From: Rhodoferax sp. BLA1
GTDB lineage: Bacteria; Pseudomonadota; Gammaproteobacteria; Burkholderiales; Burkholderiaceae_C
NCBI RefSeq assembly: GCF_013416775.1
Contig: NZ_SZVI01000010.1
Coordinates: 186,001 to 250,000 of the forward strand
Direction: 5' to 3'
DNA: 64,000 nucleotides
Both the position numbers and the translations under genes were made by a program. Positions within the stretch are counted from its first letter, which is position 1; each line of letters begins with the position of its first letter. Under the pieces are notes generated by a model. That model did not search any database, was not told the DNA's origin, and worked only from the letters and a program-made list of their open reading frames with translations. Positions 11,012 to 20,925 of the stretch are shown in pieces.

Positions 11012-14000
11012 TCAGTCTGTGATGATTTCTCGCCATGAAATACGGCCTTTAAGAGGGGTGAGGCCCAGATTTGTTCGTACGCTTGCGATGGGCTTGACTG
11101 GGTTGGTGCCACCCACCACCAGTTGGGAGCCCACCAGCGTTGCCCGGCTTACCAGACCAACGCCAAGATCCACTGAGCCGATCAACGCCCCGGAGACAAG
11201 GTCGTTCTTAAAGTTGTTGTCACCGTTAACATCCAAAATACCAAGTGACATTGCCGCCCCATTAAAAGGGCTGATGACATTCAGGTAGCCCGAGCCACCT
11301 GGGATGCAGGGGTCGCCAGCGGCTGGGATGATCGAACTCCCCACCAACGCAGGCAGGGCCAACTTGTAAAGCAATGGTTCTGTGACCATGCGTTCACCCG
11401 CAGGGTTTTCAAAGTCGATATACCAGCCTTTTTTTCCCACCATATCGTTGGGCTTGGCCTCAGAGAAAGCACGGACTGGCTTGTTATCAAAGGTCCCGGT
11501 GACTGCAACGCTCCTTTGTTTCAAATCTGTCCGATCTGTGATGACCTCGTTTTCATCAATCACCCCATACCAGCTTTGGACAGAGGCGTCAGCAGGGTCT
11601 GTGGATCGGAAATAGGAGCCTGTTCCAACAAACACAAACCGCTTACCTACATGGGGGTCATCTGCAACGGTGTCGGTGTAAATAGAAATAGGCCCGGTGA
11701 TTGGCTGAAGCTTGTTGGAAGCGTCTGTGGCCACAAACAATGGTTTGCCGCCCAAACTCACAGACCAAGACGCTGTCGTTGTGCCTCGAACATCAAACTT
11801 CCAGACATTGCCTTTCAGATCACCTGCGTAAATGTAATCAACCGTCCCATTAGCGCTTAACACAACACTCGGTGATGCCAGCCCATTGTCACCCGCGACC
11901 AGCGTGTCCAGCTTTTTGACAGTGGCGACTTTGCCATCGGTATCCAGCAGGAAGATGTACAAAACCGCTTTGCCACTGTTGCTGTTGTAGCCATTGCCAA
12001 CAATCACAGCCCCTGTGCCATTGTCGCCAAGATTCATCTTGGCATACACGGGGCGGCCCAGCATCAAGCCCAAATCTTGATCTGTGTTGGCATTGATGGC
12101 CGTGTCTTCGACACCATCACTGATGGCGATGCTGTCACCAGTGGGTGTGTATTCCCACAAAAAGTCGGAAGTGCCAAAACTGGTCGGTGTGGTGACATTG
12201 AGCCCAAACAAACCTTTGCCACCGCGGCCCAGTGTGCCAAACAACAGGCGCTTATCACCAGTCTCTGCCGTCTTGGGTGAGACCACCACGTCGCCGTCCA
12301 CCAAAAACTCATGGGTGTAGCCAGGGTTGCTCAAGTTTTTAAGCCGTGATACCACGGCAGACGGTATGAAACCAAAAACCTCACTGCCAGCTTTGTGCAG
12401 CACATTGCCTGAGCTGTCTTTGACATCGCTGGCCCTGAAGGCGTGCAACATGCCGTCGTTGGCGTTGACATACAGCACTTCATTTTCTTGATCAAAAAAC
12501 GGAGAGGAGTTCACGATGTCACCGAGAGGAGCAACGTTGTCCTCAAGGCTGATGCGTTCGCGGAAGATGCCGGTACTGCCTTTGATTTCCTTGTCCCTCG
12601 AGCCTCGCAGATAGGCGATCACATCTTCGCTGTTGTCGACAGAGCTGGTGTCAGCATCTAACAGTCTTTTATCTACAAATGGCAGTTCACTCCAAACAAA
12701 AGGTTTGGTGACGCCACTCGGTGTACGCACAAACAGTTTGCGGTCAGCTGGAGCAGGCATCCTTTGCTGCGCTTGCCATACGGGTGTAATACCTACACCC
12801 GCCGTGGTGATCGGGTAGGCTACCAAGTCTCCAGACCATTTGTTGGCGTCAAACCGGGCCTGGAAAACACGCGTACTGTCGGAAATACTGGTGCTGTTGG
12901 CCAACACGTTGCTTGCACTGGAACTGGCATTAAAGATGTTGTCAAAAGCGCTTTTGAGTGCTTCGCGCAAATAGATCGGGTTTTGTACCAAGAAATAGTT
13001 GTCAGGTACTTTGTCACCGTTGACGTCCCATTCGCTAGCCAGATCAGGTTGTTTGTTGTTGTTGATGTCATTAAACCCGCCCCATTTGGCGGCGTACCAC
13101 AATGGGTTTTGTAAAAACTGTCCAGAATCACCAGTGCCCGAGCTAAAAGTTTGTGTACTTTTATGTGGATCATTGGGATCTTGTGGGATTTTATTTTTGG
13201 TCGGATCTGGTAAGTAGGGCAGCCTAGCGCATTCTGTTGATCCTATTGTGTCTATTGAATTGCAATAATTGGCATTTTTGCCAGGAGGGACGTTCAAAAA
13301 GTAATCAAGGAACTCTGGTGCGTCTTGTGCAACCAAATAAATACCATCTCGATTGGTTCCTGAAATAACATAACCCACATTCTGGTTACTGCCTGTGGTT
13401 CTCCGGGTTACTTCAACTTGGACCGTGACGGTGCCATCTGTATTGGCCTTGATGGTGTATTCGGCAATGATGTCCATGTCATAGTCATTGCCTTGTTCAT
13501 CAGCTTCATAGTTGATCTTGAAGATCATCTCTTTGCTATCGCCGCTCAAGTCGTCTTTGGTGACGTAAAGGTCAACAATCTGATCTGTTGGCTGATAAGC
13601 CCCTTTTGTCCTGTCGGCACTCAAGCCATTGATGGTTTTTGCAAACGGCACAATCTGGATTTTTTTGCCATTTGCGGAAACTTCAAATTTTGGCAAAGTG
13701 GAAGACAAAGCCAGTATGAAGCTATTCAGGTTTTGTGTGTCAGCTGCCTTGGATACATCGTTGACCTTGCCAAAGTAGGCAACGGCCGCCGCGTTGTAGC
13801 TGCCTTGTTTGGTGGGTTCTTCAGGAGCCAAGCCCCGCACACTGGCAAGTGAGGTCACGATCTTGGGCGAGGGTGCATAGTCCAGGTTGGTGGAGGTCGA
13901 CTGACCGACAAATCGCAAGCCCTTCACATCGGTCTCGGTGTCGCTGATCTTGGTCAGCAAGGTGCTGGCGTCGAATCCACTGATGTCAGTTGTCAGTGAA

Positions 14001-15379
14001 CTATAAGGTGAGCCGGGGATTTGATCACCGTCGTAGGATGGGTAGACATCACTCATGACCAACATATTGGGGCGCGAGCATCTCAGATTTCTGGTGACGC
14101 TGTCGTCGGCACCAATGAATGGGTTATTCCATGTTGCTACCCTGGGCAAACCCAGTGCCTTGTCATGACTGCCTGATGTGTCAAATTCTGCTGTTGGACT
14201 GGACCTACCCCCAAAATAGCGGAGTCCCTCGTACATCATTTCTGCAACTGGGTTACCCCAATCAACATACTCTCCTTCGCTCATTAGGCGTGTACGCAAA
14301 CTGCTATTTCGATAAGCGTAGTCTGTTCTGTTGTTATTGAAATCTCGTATACGAATCCGATTGAAAGTATTCACGATGGTTGCATCAGATTTGAATATCC
14401 CGGTACTGGCGTCGACTTCATCTTTGAAAGAAGAAACTTTTTTTCTGAGGACGCCCCCCGACATATTCTTGTTATAGCTGCCTGTCAGCAAACCAAATAA
14501 CATGGAATCGTTTTCCCCATAATCATGTAGTAATCCAATGGGTTTATATATGCTGCCGTATTGTTTGCAGTTTTCGTGAAAACTGGCAGTGCAAACCTTG
14601 ACTTGTACTGTGTAGTTCTCGCGGGTGCCCCCATGGTTGCTGTCAAGCACTGGTGCGGCTTTGGATGCCCAGTCCCAAACGCGCAGGTTGGAGTTTTTCA
14701 CCACTGACAGCAAAGGAGCCAAATCGCTGCAGGTATTTGGGGTCTGGCAGTTGGTGGTTGCGTTGGGTGTCAGATTCCCAAAAAAATGTCTCTTTCCACT
14801 GCTAGGCTGGCTCAGTGGTGTGTAGTCACTGATTTTGTAACCATCCACGGTTTCACTGGTGTATTCCTTGGCCCAGGAGTGAGCATCTTGTGGAATATAG
14901 GCGCGACGCAATACTGTGTCAGTGTTGTTGTCAACCCAACGGTAGCCGCCATAAAGTACTTTCCGAAGTGAATCAATGCGACTGGTGGTCACGTAATTGA
15001 GCCAGTTGCCAGACCAACTGCTGGTGCATGTGTTGTTGGTGCCTGCCGCCGTAGAAGGGGTAAATACACCGTCGTTGCCTTTGTCAACGCCGTTGTGGGT
15101 GTAGCAGACCTTGGAGTCAAACAGACCGTAGTAGGTGATGCTGGGCTTGAACCGAAGGTCCAGTTTGCCATCACCATCTAGGTCACTGGCGTCGTTGTAG
15201 GCTTCCACAAACAACTTGTGGTCCTTGCTGGCAATCAGCATCACCATCGGCGGTGTTTTGATCTGGGTAATCAACGGATCAGTCGGAATAGTGACTGCGC
15301 TGGATGCCAAGGCTGCCAGAGTTGCCATGGTGAGCGCGACAGACTTGATGCTCAAGGCGATGTAGTTGCTGTATTTCAT
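11012..15379 (-). CDS. pilY1: Type IV pilus tip-associated adhesin PilY1
   Basis: PilY1 is an exported protein that primes type IV pilus assembly with the minor pilins and acts in adhesion and surface sensing. The 1455-aa protein has a signal peptide (about residues 1-28, ending ALASSA). The C-terminal half, with VLYVNANDGMLHAF, FGTLGRGGKGLFGLNV and YIYAGDLKGNVWKF, is the characteristic beta-propeller. Asp-rich calcium-type loops include DLDGDGKLD near residue 66, a second in DINNNKQPD, and DVNGDNN near the C terminus. AAGGAG precedes the ATG. GC content is visibly lower than in the flanking housekeeping genes. Confidence 0.93.
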   Translation of the reverse strand: MKYSNYIALSIKSVALTMATLAALASSAVTIPTDPLITQIKTPPMVMLIASKDHKLFVEAYNDASDLDGDGKLDLRFKPSITYYGLFDSKVCYTHNGVDKGNDGVFTPSTAAGTNNTCTSSWSGNWLNYVTTSRIDSLRKVLYGGYRWVDNNTDTVLRRAYIPQDAHSWAKEYTSETVDGYKISDYTPLSQPSSGKRHFFGNLTPNATTNCQTPNTCSDLAPLLSVVKNSNLRVWDWASKAAPVLDSNHGGTRENYTVQVKVCTASFHENCKQYGSIYKPIGLLHDYGENDSMLFGLLTGSYNKNMSGGVLRKKVSSFKDEVDASTGIFKSDATIVNTFNRIRIRDFNNNRTDYAYRNSSLRTRLMSEGEYVDWGNPVAEMMYEGLRYFGGRSSPTAEFDTSGSHDKALGLPRVATWNNPFIGADDSVTRNLRCSRPNMLVMSDVYPSYDGDQIPGSPYSSLTTDISGFDASTLLTKISDTETDVKGLRFVGQSTSTNLDYAPSPKIVTSLASVRGLAPEEPTKQGSYNAAAVAYFGKVNDVSKAADTQNLNSFILALSSTLPKFEVSANGKKIQIVPFAKTINGLSADRTKGAYQPTDQIVDLYVTKDDLSGDSKEMIFKINYEADEQGNDYDMDIIAEYTIKANTDGTVTVQVEVTRRTTGSNQNVGYVISGTNRDGIYLVAQDAPEFLDYFLNVPPGKNANYCNSIDTIGSTECARLPYLPDPTKNKIPQDPNDPHKSTQTFSSGTGDSGQFLQNPLWYAAKWGGFNDINNNKQPDLASEWDVNGDKVPDNYFLVQNPIYLREALKSAFDNIFNASSSASNVLANSTSISDSTRVFQARFDANKWSGDLVAYPITTAGVGITPVWQAQQRMPAPADRKLFVRTPSGVTKPFVWSELPFVDKRLLDADTSSVDNSEDVIAYLRGSRDKEIKGSTGIFRERISLEDNVAPLGDIVNSSPFFDQENEVLYVNANDGMLHAFRASDVKDSSGNVLHKAGSEVFGFIPSAVVSRLKNLSNPGYTHEFLVDGDVVVSPKTAETGDKRLLFGTLGRGGKGLFGLNVTTPTSFGTSDFLWEYTPTGDSIAISDGVEDTAINANTDQDLGLMLGRPVYAKMNLGDNGTGAVIVGNGYNSNSGKAVLYIFLLDTDGKVATVKKLDTLVAGDNGLASPSVVLSANGTVDYIYAGDLKGNVWKFDVRGTTTASWSVSLGGKPLFVATDASNKLQPITGPISIYTDTVADDPHVGKRFVFVGTGSYFRSTDPADASVQSWYGVIDENEVITDRTDLKQRSVAVTGTFDNKPVRAFSEAKPNDMVGKKGWYIDFENPAGERMVTEPLLYKLALPALVGSSIIPAAGDPCIPGGSGYLNVISPFNGAAMSLGILDVNGDNNFKNDLVSGALIGSVDLGVGLVSRATLVGSQLVVGGTNPVKPIASVRTNLGLTPLKGRISWREIITD

Positions 15380-15409
15380 GGCGACTCCTTCAGAAAGAGG
15401 TCTGTTTGT

Positions 15410-15955
15410 CTAATCAGTGGCATAGATGGATTGCAGCATCACAGATGATCTGCTACTGGTGCCGTCATGGCTGCGGGCGGTGATGCGGTAGCGTTTGCAG
15501 GTAATGCCCGACGACGTTCCTTCACCCGGCAGACACTCGAAGTTTCCCCCCAGATATTCCACGAAGTACTGAGGTGTGACGGCCAGATTCCCAGAGCCAA
15601 CGGGCAGGGCCAAAGCTGTCCAAGAGGCAAACGTGCTGTCAAGCCAGCGTGGTGTGTCGCCTGCGGCAGGTGGTGCACAACTCATCAAATTGGCCACTTT
15701 GCTGCAGCCCGCCGCAGGGGTTGGCTTATTTGCCTCGACGAGTTGCTCTATCTCGCGCAAGGCAGCTTCTGAGGCTTGGAAAGCCAGACTTCTGTCCAGG
15801 CTGTGGTTAGCCATTCTTTCTTCTTGCGTGATGCCACGAATGGCTGCCAGTCCCAGCAGCGTCACGATGACCAGCAAAACAAGGCTCACAACCAATGCGG
15901 CACCTTGTTGGTGGTCTTGTTGTCCACAAGACCGATGGTGTTGGAGAGGGTTCAT
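15410..15955 (-). CDS. pilX: Minor pilin PilX
   Basis: PilX is a minor pilin of the priming complex in the inner membrane. The 181-aa protein has a 16-18 residue leader rich in His and Gln, then a hydrophobic segment beginning GAALVVSLVLLVIVTLLGLAA. The Glu-poor start GAALV and the downstream SLAFQASEAALREIE are typical of the PilX family, which lacks the canonical FTLIE. The ATG overlaps the pilW stop by 4 bases. Identity is supported by its place between pilW and pilY1. Confidence 0.9.
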   Translation of the reverse strand: MNPLQHHRSCGQQDHQQGAALVVSLVLLVIVTLLGLAAIRGITQEERMANHSLDRSLAFQASEAALREIEQLVEANKPTPAAGCSKVANLMSCAPPAAGDTPRWLDSTFASWTALALPVGSGNLAVTPQYFVEYLGGNFECLPGEGTSSGITCKRYRITARSHDGTSSRSSVMLQSIYATD

Positions 15956-17082
15956 GACGCTGGCTCAATAAAAGTGTCACGATTGCGTAGACCCACAACG
16001 TGTATCAGATGCCGCTGAATCGGGGTCTGGGTGGTGCTGACGTTGTCGGTGCTTTGCAGAGTTAAATCGAGACGCACCGCAACCACCTGGGTCGTCAGGC
16101 TGCCATCCGCCCAGTCAGCGATGGAGCTGGCGGCAACCCAGTCATCGGCAAGCGCCCCGGTGGTTCCGTTTCGGGTCAGGTAGGTGATCTGCAGGTCTTG
16201 CACATTGGGGATCATTTCATCCGGGGACATGATGATGATTTTGTTGTTTTTTAAGTGGCTGATCTTGCTTCTGTACAAAGAGCGCCCGCCACTCTCAGCG
16301 TTGCCAACATACCAAAAATAAGAACCCAGAGGTGCCATTTTGATTTCTGGCGTTTCGCTGCCGATTTCAAACTTCTTGGTGTTTGCTGGGCAATTGGATG
16401 CTGGGGCTGTGTAGGCTAAAAAGTTGCTGCAGTTGATATTGGTCACGTCAGCTTCGTGACCAATTACTTTATTGGCTACACCTCCTGGCGATGAAACAGT
16501 ATCAATTTGAAAAATGGCTGCGCTCTTGCCATCACAGACCAAGGCAATATCTTTTGCCTGAAAGTTTGACTCTGTTGCCAGGGTAAATTGAAAGTCAGCA
16601 GTGTCATGCGACTCAACAGCGATGTCACCACTGTCTGCCTTGATCATCAGAACCGCATCGGTGCCCTGAACGCGGGCGTTTGTTGTGGTGCCAAATGCTT
16701 TGATGGCTGTTTCATCCTGGGTGTTGTCATAACCACGCAGCGTGCCAGCGTTCCAGTTGGCCCACACCGGGATAGACCCAGCGGAGCGCAACACGTTGGC
16801 TACCAACTTTGCACCACATGGGTTCTGTCCCGCCTCGCGAAGATCTCTGGCCATCAGGTCAAAAGCCATGCGGGCATTTTCCTGAATGCGCATCAGGTTG
16901 TCATTGACTTTGGCGGTCTGGTTGGTGGAGACAAAGATGCTGAGCACTCCCCCAACCAAGATCAGTCCCAGCACCAGCGACACCATCAATTCGATCAGAG
17001 TCAACCCCTGTTGACGAATTCGGGGCCAGTTGCCACCGTGACGTACAAACGACAGGTTTGTTTTGGATTTGGCGTGGGTCAT
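15952..17082 (-). CDS. pilW: Minor pilin PilW
   Basis: PilW is a large minor pilin that acts with PilV, PilX, FimT and PilY1 in pilus initiation. From the ATG at 17082 (AGGA 8 bases upstream) it has 376 aa. The prepilin cleavage site is QQG before LTLIELMVSLVLGLILVGG, preceded by a rather long leader. NARMAFDLMARDLREAG downstream is the usual PilW block. The start lies 11 bases after the pilV stop. An earlier in-frame ATG at 17115 would overlap pilV. Confidence 0.9.
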   Translation of the reverse strand: MTHAKSKTNLSFVRHGGNWPRIRQQGLTLIELMVSLVLGLILVGGVLSIFVSTNQTAKVNDNLMRIQENARMAFDLMARDLREAGQNPCGAKLVANVLRSAGSIPVWANWNAGTLRGYDNTQDETAIKAFGTTTNARVQGTDAVLMIKADSGDIAVESHDTADFQFTLATESNFQAKDIALVCDGKSAAIFQIDTVSSPGGVANKVIGHEADVTNINCSNFLAYTAPASNCPANTKKFEIGSETPEIKMAPLGSYFWYVGNAESGGRSLYRSKISHLKNNKIIIMSPDEMIPNVQDLQITYLTRNGTTGALADDWVAASSIADWADGSLTTQVVAVRLDLTLQSTDNVSTTQTPIQRHLIHVVGLRNRDTFIEPAS

Positions 17083-17092
17083 CAGATCAGTC

Positions 17093-17575
17093 CTAGAGTC
17101 TGGTGTTGGTGTCAACCATTTGAACCCCTAAGCCGCCTGCACGACTATCGTCCCAGCGCACCTGGATGCGGCAATCACCCTCTGCATCACACAGAACAGC
17201 GCCACAGGTTGTGGTGTCGTCTGGGTTGCCGATCTCGGCTTTGACAGCAGTGATCCAAGCCTTGAGGTTGTTGGCAGCCAAGCTTGTACCGGCAACGGCG
17301 CCAGCATTGCAAATGGGGCCGATCACGTCATCATCGTCCAACTCGCCGGTGTTGTAGGCCAGAGCTTTGGCTTGGGCCTGATCAACACGCATGGCATCCA
17401 GAATGTAATAACTCATGACCACTGCCTGGGTCTTTTGCATGCTGCTCTGATTACCCTTAATGGCACGCGCTTGCAGGGCCGCCATGCCTAACAGACCAAA
17501 ACTCATGACCAGCAGGGCTACCAGGACTTCGATCAAACTCGAACCACGTTGGGTTGGCAAATGAGAGTGTTTCAT
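17093..17575 (-). CDS. pilV: Minor pilin PilV
   Basis: This 160-aa prepilin starts MKHSHLPTQRG and continues SSLIEVLVALLVMSFGLLGM, a typical PilV N terminus (xLIEVLVAL). YYILDAMR in the following helix and a Cys-containing C-terminal region (CGAVLCDAEGDCRIQVRW) also fit. The ATG at 17575 is chosen because it gives an 11-residue leader; the open frame continues upstream into fimT. It is the second gene of the minor pilin operon. Confidence 0.9.
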   Translation of the reverse strand: MKHSHLPTQRGSSLIEVLVALLVMSFGLLGMAALQARAIKGNQSSMQKTQAVVMSYYILDAMRVDQAQAKALAYNTGELDDDDVIGPICNAGAVAGTSLAANNLKAWITAVKAEIGNPDDTTTCGAVLCDAEGDCRIQVRWDDSRAGGLGVQMVDTNTRL

Positions 17576-17603
17576 AAGCGTTTGCAAAATAAGGCTTACT
17601 GGC

Positions 17604-18173
17604 TCAGGTTGGCGCAGGACAGTTGGCAGCCACCCCTGTCGGTTTAACAATGTTGACGCGTCCGGCAAAGTTGATCACCAAGTCGCGGGCACGGGTGTCG
17701 TTGGTCAAGGCCGATGAGGTGCTGCAGACACGAAGGGTGCCGGCACCGGCGCCGCCCTTCATCAGTTTGGATTGGCCGTCGGCGCTGTACGACACATAAG
17801 GTAAGTTGCTTGTGATGACCAAGTTGTTGGTCAGGGTGGATGCAATGGCGGTGATGGTTTCGCCAGTTTCAACCTTTGCATCATCGGACGCACTGTGTTT
17901 GTCATCGTTGTACATGATCCATCCCTGTGACCAGGCACCCGAGGTGGTGCATTGGGCGCCATCGGCGCTCATACACACCGTTACCCGCTTGCCGCGGCGA
18001 ACCGCGTCTGATCTGGCACGGGCAAAGGTGGCCACCAGGTCGTTGGTGGTAGATGTCAGGTTGGAGGAGGCGATCATTCCCTGAAAACTGGGGACCGCCA
18101 AGGTTGCAAGAATCGCCACAATGGCGATCACCACCATCAGTTCAATCAAAGAGAAGCCAGCCGATCTGTTCAT
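17604..18173 (-). CDS. fimT: Minor pilin FimT/GspH family
   Basis: This is the first gene of the minor pilin operon. From the ATG at 18173 the leader is the short MNRSAG before FSLIELMVVIAIVAILATLA. The 189-aa protein continues with ARSDAVRRGKRVTVC, the conserved GspH/FimT block, then a beta-rich domain. FimT takes part in pilus priming and, in some species, DNA binding during transformation. An in-frame extension to 18260 has no pilin-like sequence and is rejected. Confidence 0.88.
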   Translation of the reverse strand: MNRSAGFSLIELMVVIAIVAILATLAVPSFQGMIASSNLTSTTNDLVATFARARSDAVRRGKRVTVCMSADGAQCTTSGAWSQGWIMYNDDKHSASDDAKVETGETITAIASTLTNNLVITSNLPYVSYSADGQSKLMKGGAGAGTLRVCSTSSALTNDTRARDLVINFAGRVNIVKPTGVAANCPAPT

Positions 18174-18256
18174 AACATTGGAGTGTGCCGTTATAGATGG
18201 CTTGGGTTGATTGCCAACCTGATGAATGGTGAATTTGAGGTGATCAGCGGTTGGGG

Positions 18257-19171
18257 TCACTGAGTCAGGCGTTGCCTCTTCCTCAGTATTCCAGCATACA
18301 GATACGCGCCGAGCAGTTCATTTTTCAGACTGCGCCACCGACCTTTCAGGATTTGGGCGAAAAAATGCTTGACCGTTGGCCACAAGTAGGCCCTGCGTGT
18401 GGTCTTGCAATACAGGCCCAGGTAGTAGGCCGCACCACGAGATACATCGTATCGACTCAGAATTCTGTCAGTGTCATGGCCCCAACTGCGACCATGGTGG
18501 TGGAACACCACAGGTCGCGGGTCATATGCCCCTCGAAATCCATGGGCCGAGCAGAGAATCAGTGCAATGATGTCATTGCCACTGTTCAACGGACTTCCGG
18601 GGCCGACCTCAGTATCGAACCCCCCTATTTTTTCAATGGCCTCACGTGTGAAAGCGATTGAACAACCATGGATCATCCCAGATCTGATGTAACTATGTGC
18701 TGGGACATCTATCCGGTCTGGGCAGGTTTGGATCGTGATAGCGGCATTTTGGGCGTCAAACAGCAGAACCCGCCCACCCAGGAAGTCAATAGGACTCTCA
18801 ATAAAACACGCTCTGATTGTGTCCAGATAGTCAGGCTTCGGGTAACAGTCATCATCACTGAAAGCGATGATTGCGCCCGTGGCGGCCTTGAGCCCTGTGT
18901 TTTGTGCATGTGAAACACCAGGTTTGGGTTCGAGAAAAACCTTGCGATGTTCTGAATCAAGTGCGCAAAAATCCTCCAACAGCTTCTGACTATTGTCAGT
19001 AGATCCGTTGTTCACCAAGATGATTTCCCACGGATCTGTTGTCTGCAACTCAGACAGCTTTTCCAGCGTTCTACTGAGTTGGGCGGCGCGGTTCTTTGTA
19101 CAGACAACCAAAGAAATTTTCACAGGGGGAGAGACATTTGGGCGCCAATCTGTACGCGAACTACTTGTCAC
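18257..19171 (-). CDS. Family 2 glycosyltransferase
   Basis: The 304-aa GT-A fold protein starts at a GTG only 2 bases after nrdR. KISLVVCTKNRAAQLSRTL is the nucleotide-sugar binding strand, VNNGSTDNS and the metal-binding FSDDDCYPKPDYL follow, and HGCSIAFTREAIEKIGGFD is the acceptor-side block of GT2 enzymes. No membrane segment is evident. The acceptor is unknown. Its position just upstream of the minor pilin genes permits a role in pilin or surface-glycan modification, but that is only context. Confidence 0.85.
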   Translation of the reverse strand: MTSSSRTDWRPNVSPPVKISLVVCTKNRAAQLSRTLEKLSELQTTDPWEIILVNNGSTDNSQKLLEDFCALDSEHRKVFLEPKPGVSHAQNTGLKAATGAIIAFSDDDCYPKPDYLDTIRACFIESPIDFLGGRVLLFDAQNAAITIQTCPDRIDVPAHSYIRSGMIHGCSIAFTREAIEKIGGFDTEVGPGSPLNSGNDIIALILCSAHGFRGAYDPRPVVFHHHGRSWGHDTDRILSRYDVSRGAAYYLGLYCKTTRRAYLWPTVKHFFAQILKGRWRSLKNELLGAYLYAGILRKRQRLTQ

Positions 19172-19173
19172 AA

Positions 19174-19623
19174 CTACCGCCCCACCTCATCCACCAACGT
19201 CTTGAAATCGTCGATGTCTTCAAAACTGCGGTACACGCTGGCAAAGCGCACGTAGGCCACTTTGTCGAGTTTTTTTAACTCGAACATTACCAGTTCACCA
19301 ATGCGGGTGGACAAGACCTCGCGCAAGCCCAGGTTCAGCAGTTTTTCTTCGATGCGTTCCACAGCGCCATCCACCTGTTCGGTGCTCACCGGGCGCTTGC
19401 GCAAGGCGAGTTTCATGGAGCCCAAAAGTTTGGCGCGCTCGTACTCGATGCGCCTGCCGTCTTTTTTAACCACCGCCGGAAAGCTGACTTCCGGGCGTTC
19501 GTAGGTGGTAAAGCGTTTGTCGCAGGACGGACAGCGGCGCCTGCGCCGGATGAAGCCCCCGTCTTCAGACACCCGCGTTTCCACCACTTGGGTGTCCTGG
19601 TGGCTGCAGAAGGGGCATTTCAT
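19174..19623 (-). CDS. nrdR: Transcriptional repressor NrdR
   Basis: NrdR represses ribonucleotide reductase genes in response to dATP/ATP. The 149-aa protein has the N-terminal zinc ribbon ([10 protein letters not shown], then [16 protein letters not shown]) and an ATP-cone domain starting [16 protein letters not shown]. The length is exactly that of the family. It starts 8 bases after glyA, a frequent pairing in betaproteobacteria. One would expect NrdR boxes upstream of nrd genes elsewhere. Confidence 0.97.
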   Translation of the reverse strand: MKCPFCSHQDTQVVETRVSEDGGFIRRRRRCPSCDKRFTTYERPEVSFPAVVKKDGRRIEYERAKLLGSMKLALRKRPVSTEQVDGAVERIEEKLLNLGLREVLSTRIGELVMFELKKLDKVAYVRFASVYRSFEDIDDFKTLVDEVGR

Positions 19624-19631
19624 GCCGCTGC

Positions 19632-20876
19632 TCAGCCGTAGACCGGGAAGCGGGCGGTCAGCGCATGGACCTTCGCGCGTACCGCATCAATATGCGCGCT
19701 GTCCCTTGGATTCTCTAGCACATCTGCTATCAAGTTGGCAGTCATGCGGGCTTCTTCGTCCTTGAAGCCACGGGTCGTCATGGCTGGGGTGCCGATGCGC
19801 ACACCGCTGGTGACCATGGGTTTTTCCGGGTCGTTGGGGATGGCATTTTTGTTGATGGTCATATGGGCGGCGCCCAGCACGGCCTCGGCTTCCTTGCCGG
19901 TGATGCCCTTGGCACGCAGATCCACCAGCATGACGTGGCTTTCGGTGCGGCCACTCACAATGCGCAGGCCACGCGCGGTGAGGGTTTCGGCCACGATGCG
20001 TGCGTTGATCAGCACCTGTTGCTGGTAGACCTTGAACTCGGGTTGTAACGCTTCTTTGAATGCCACCGCCTTGGCGGCAATCACATGCATCAGCGGGCCA
20101 CCTTGCAGGCCGGGGAAGATCGCGCTGTTGATGGCTTTTTCGTGCTGCGCTTTCATCAGGATGATGCCGCCGCGCGGACCGCGCAGGCTCTTGTGGGTGG
20201 TGCTGGTCACGATGTCGGCATGGGGCACCGGGTTGGGGTAGACACCGGCGGCAATCAAGCCCGCATAGTGCGCCATGTCGACCATGAAGATCGCACCGAC
20301 GTCCTTGGCGACTTTGGCGAATCGCTCAAAATCAATAGCAAGAGAGTAAGCGCTGGCGCCGGCAATGATCAGTTTTGGCTTGGTTTCATGGGCCTTGCGC
20401 TCCATCGCGTCGTAATCAATCGCTTCGTTGGCGTCCAGGCCATAACTCACCACGTTGAACCATTTGCCGCTCATGTTCAGCGCCATGCCGTGGGTCAGAT
20501 GGCCGCCTTCGGCCAGGCTCATGCCCATGATGGTGTCGCCGGGTTTCAAAAAGGCCAGGAAGACGGCTTCGTTGGCCGAAGCGCCGCAATGCGGCTGCAC
20601 GTTGGCCGCTTCAGCACCAAAAATCTGTTTGACACGGTCAATTGCCAGTTGCTCTGCGATGTCGACAAACTCGCAGCCGCCGTAGTAGCGTTTGCCGGGG
20701 TAGCCTTCAGCGTACTTGTTGGTCAGTTGGGTGCCTTGCGCCGCCATGACGGCGGGTGAGGCGTAGTTTTCACTGGCGATCAGCTCAATGTGGTCTTGCT
20801 GGCGTTGGTTTTCGGATTGGATGGCTGCAAACAACTCGGGGTCGGTTTGCTCGATAAGAATATTGCGGTTGAACAT
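19632..20876 (-). CDS. glyA: Serine hydroxymethyltransferase
   Basis: GlyA interconverts serine and glycine with transfer of a one-carbon unit to tetrahydrofolate. The 414-aa protein has the PLP lysine in [15 protein letters not shown], the N-terminal [19 protein letters not shown] and the [11 protein letters not shown] block. AGGA lies 5 bases before the ATG. The leader carries a ZTP riboswitch, so expression should rise when ZMP/ZTP accumulates, a sign of 10-formyl-THF shortage. nrdR follows directly. Confidence 0.97.
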   Translation of the reverse strand: MFNRNILIEQTDPELFAAIQSENQRQQDHIELIASENYASPAVMAAQGTQLTNKYAEGYPGKRYYGGCEFVDIAEQLAIDRVKQIFGAEAANVQPHCGASANEAVFLAFLKPGDTIMGMSLAEGGHLTHGMALNMSGKWFNVVSYGLDANEAIDYDAMERKAHETKPKLIIAGASAYSLAIDFERFAKVAKDVGAIFMVDMAHYAGLIAAGVYPNPVPHADIVTSTTHKSLRGPRGGIILMKAQHEKAINSAIFPGLQGGPLMHVIAAKAVAFKEALQPEFKVYQQQVLINARIVAETLTARGLRIVSGRTESHVMLVDLRAKGITGKEAEAVLGAAHMTINKNAIPNDPEKPMVTSGVRIGTPAMTTRGFKDEEARMTANLIADVLENPRDSAHIDAVRAKVHALTARFPVYG

Positions 20877-20925
20877 GGCAGTCCTAAAAGACTATGGCCT
20901 GAGCATCATCCACGTGATGACACCA

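Noticed and set aside
20318..20352. Possible repeat copy in glyA (CCAGCGCTTACTCTCTTGCTATTGATTTTG)
   Set aside because: Short AT-rich stretch with partial similarity, but the encoded [12 protein letters not shown] aligns with GlyA without extra residues, so it is probably ordinary coding sequence.
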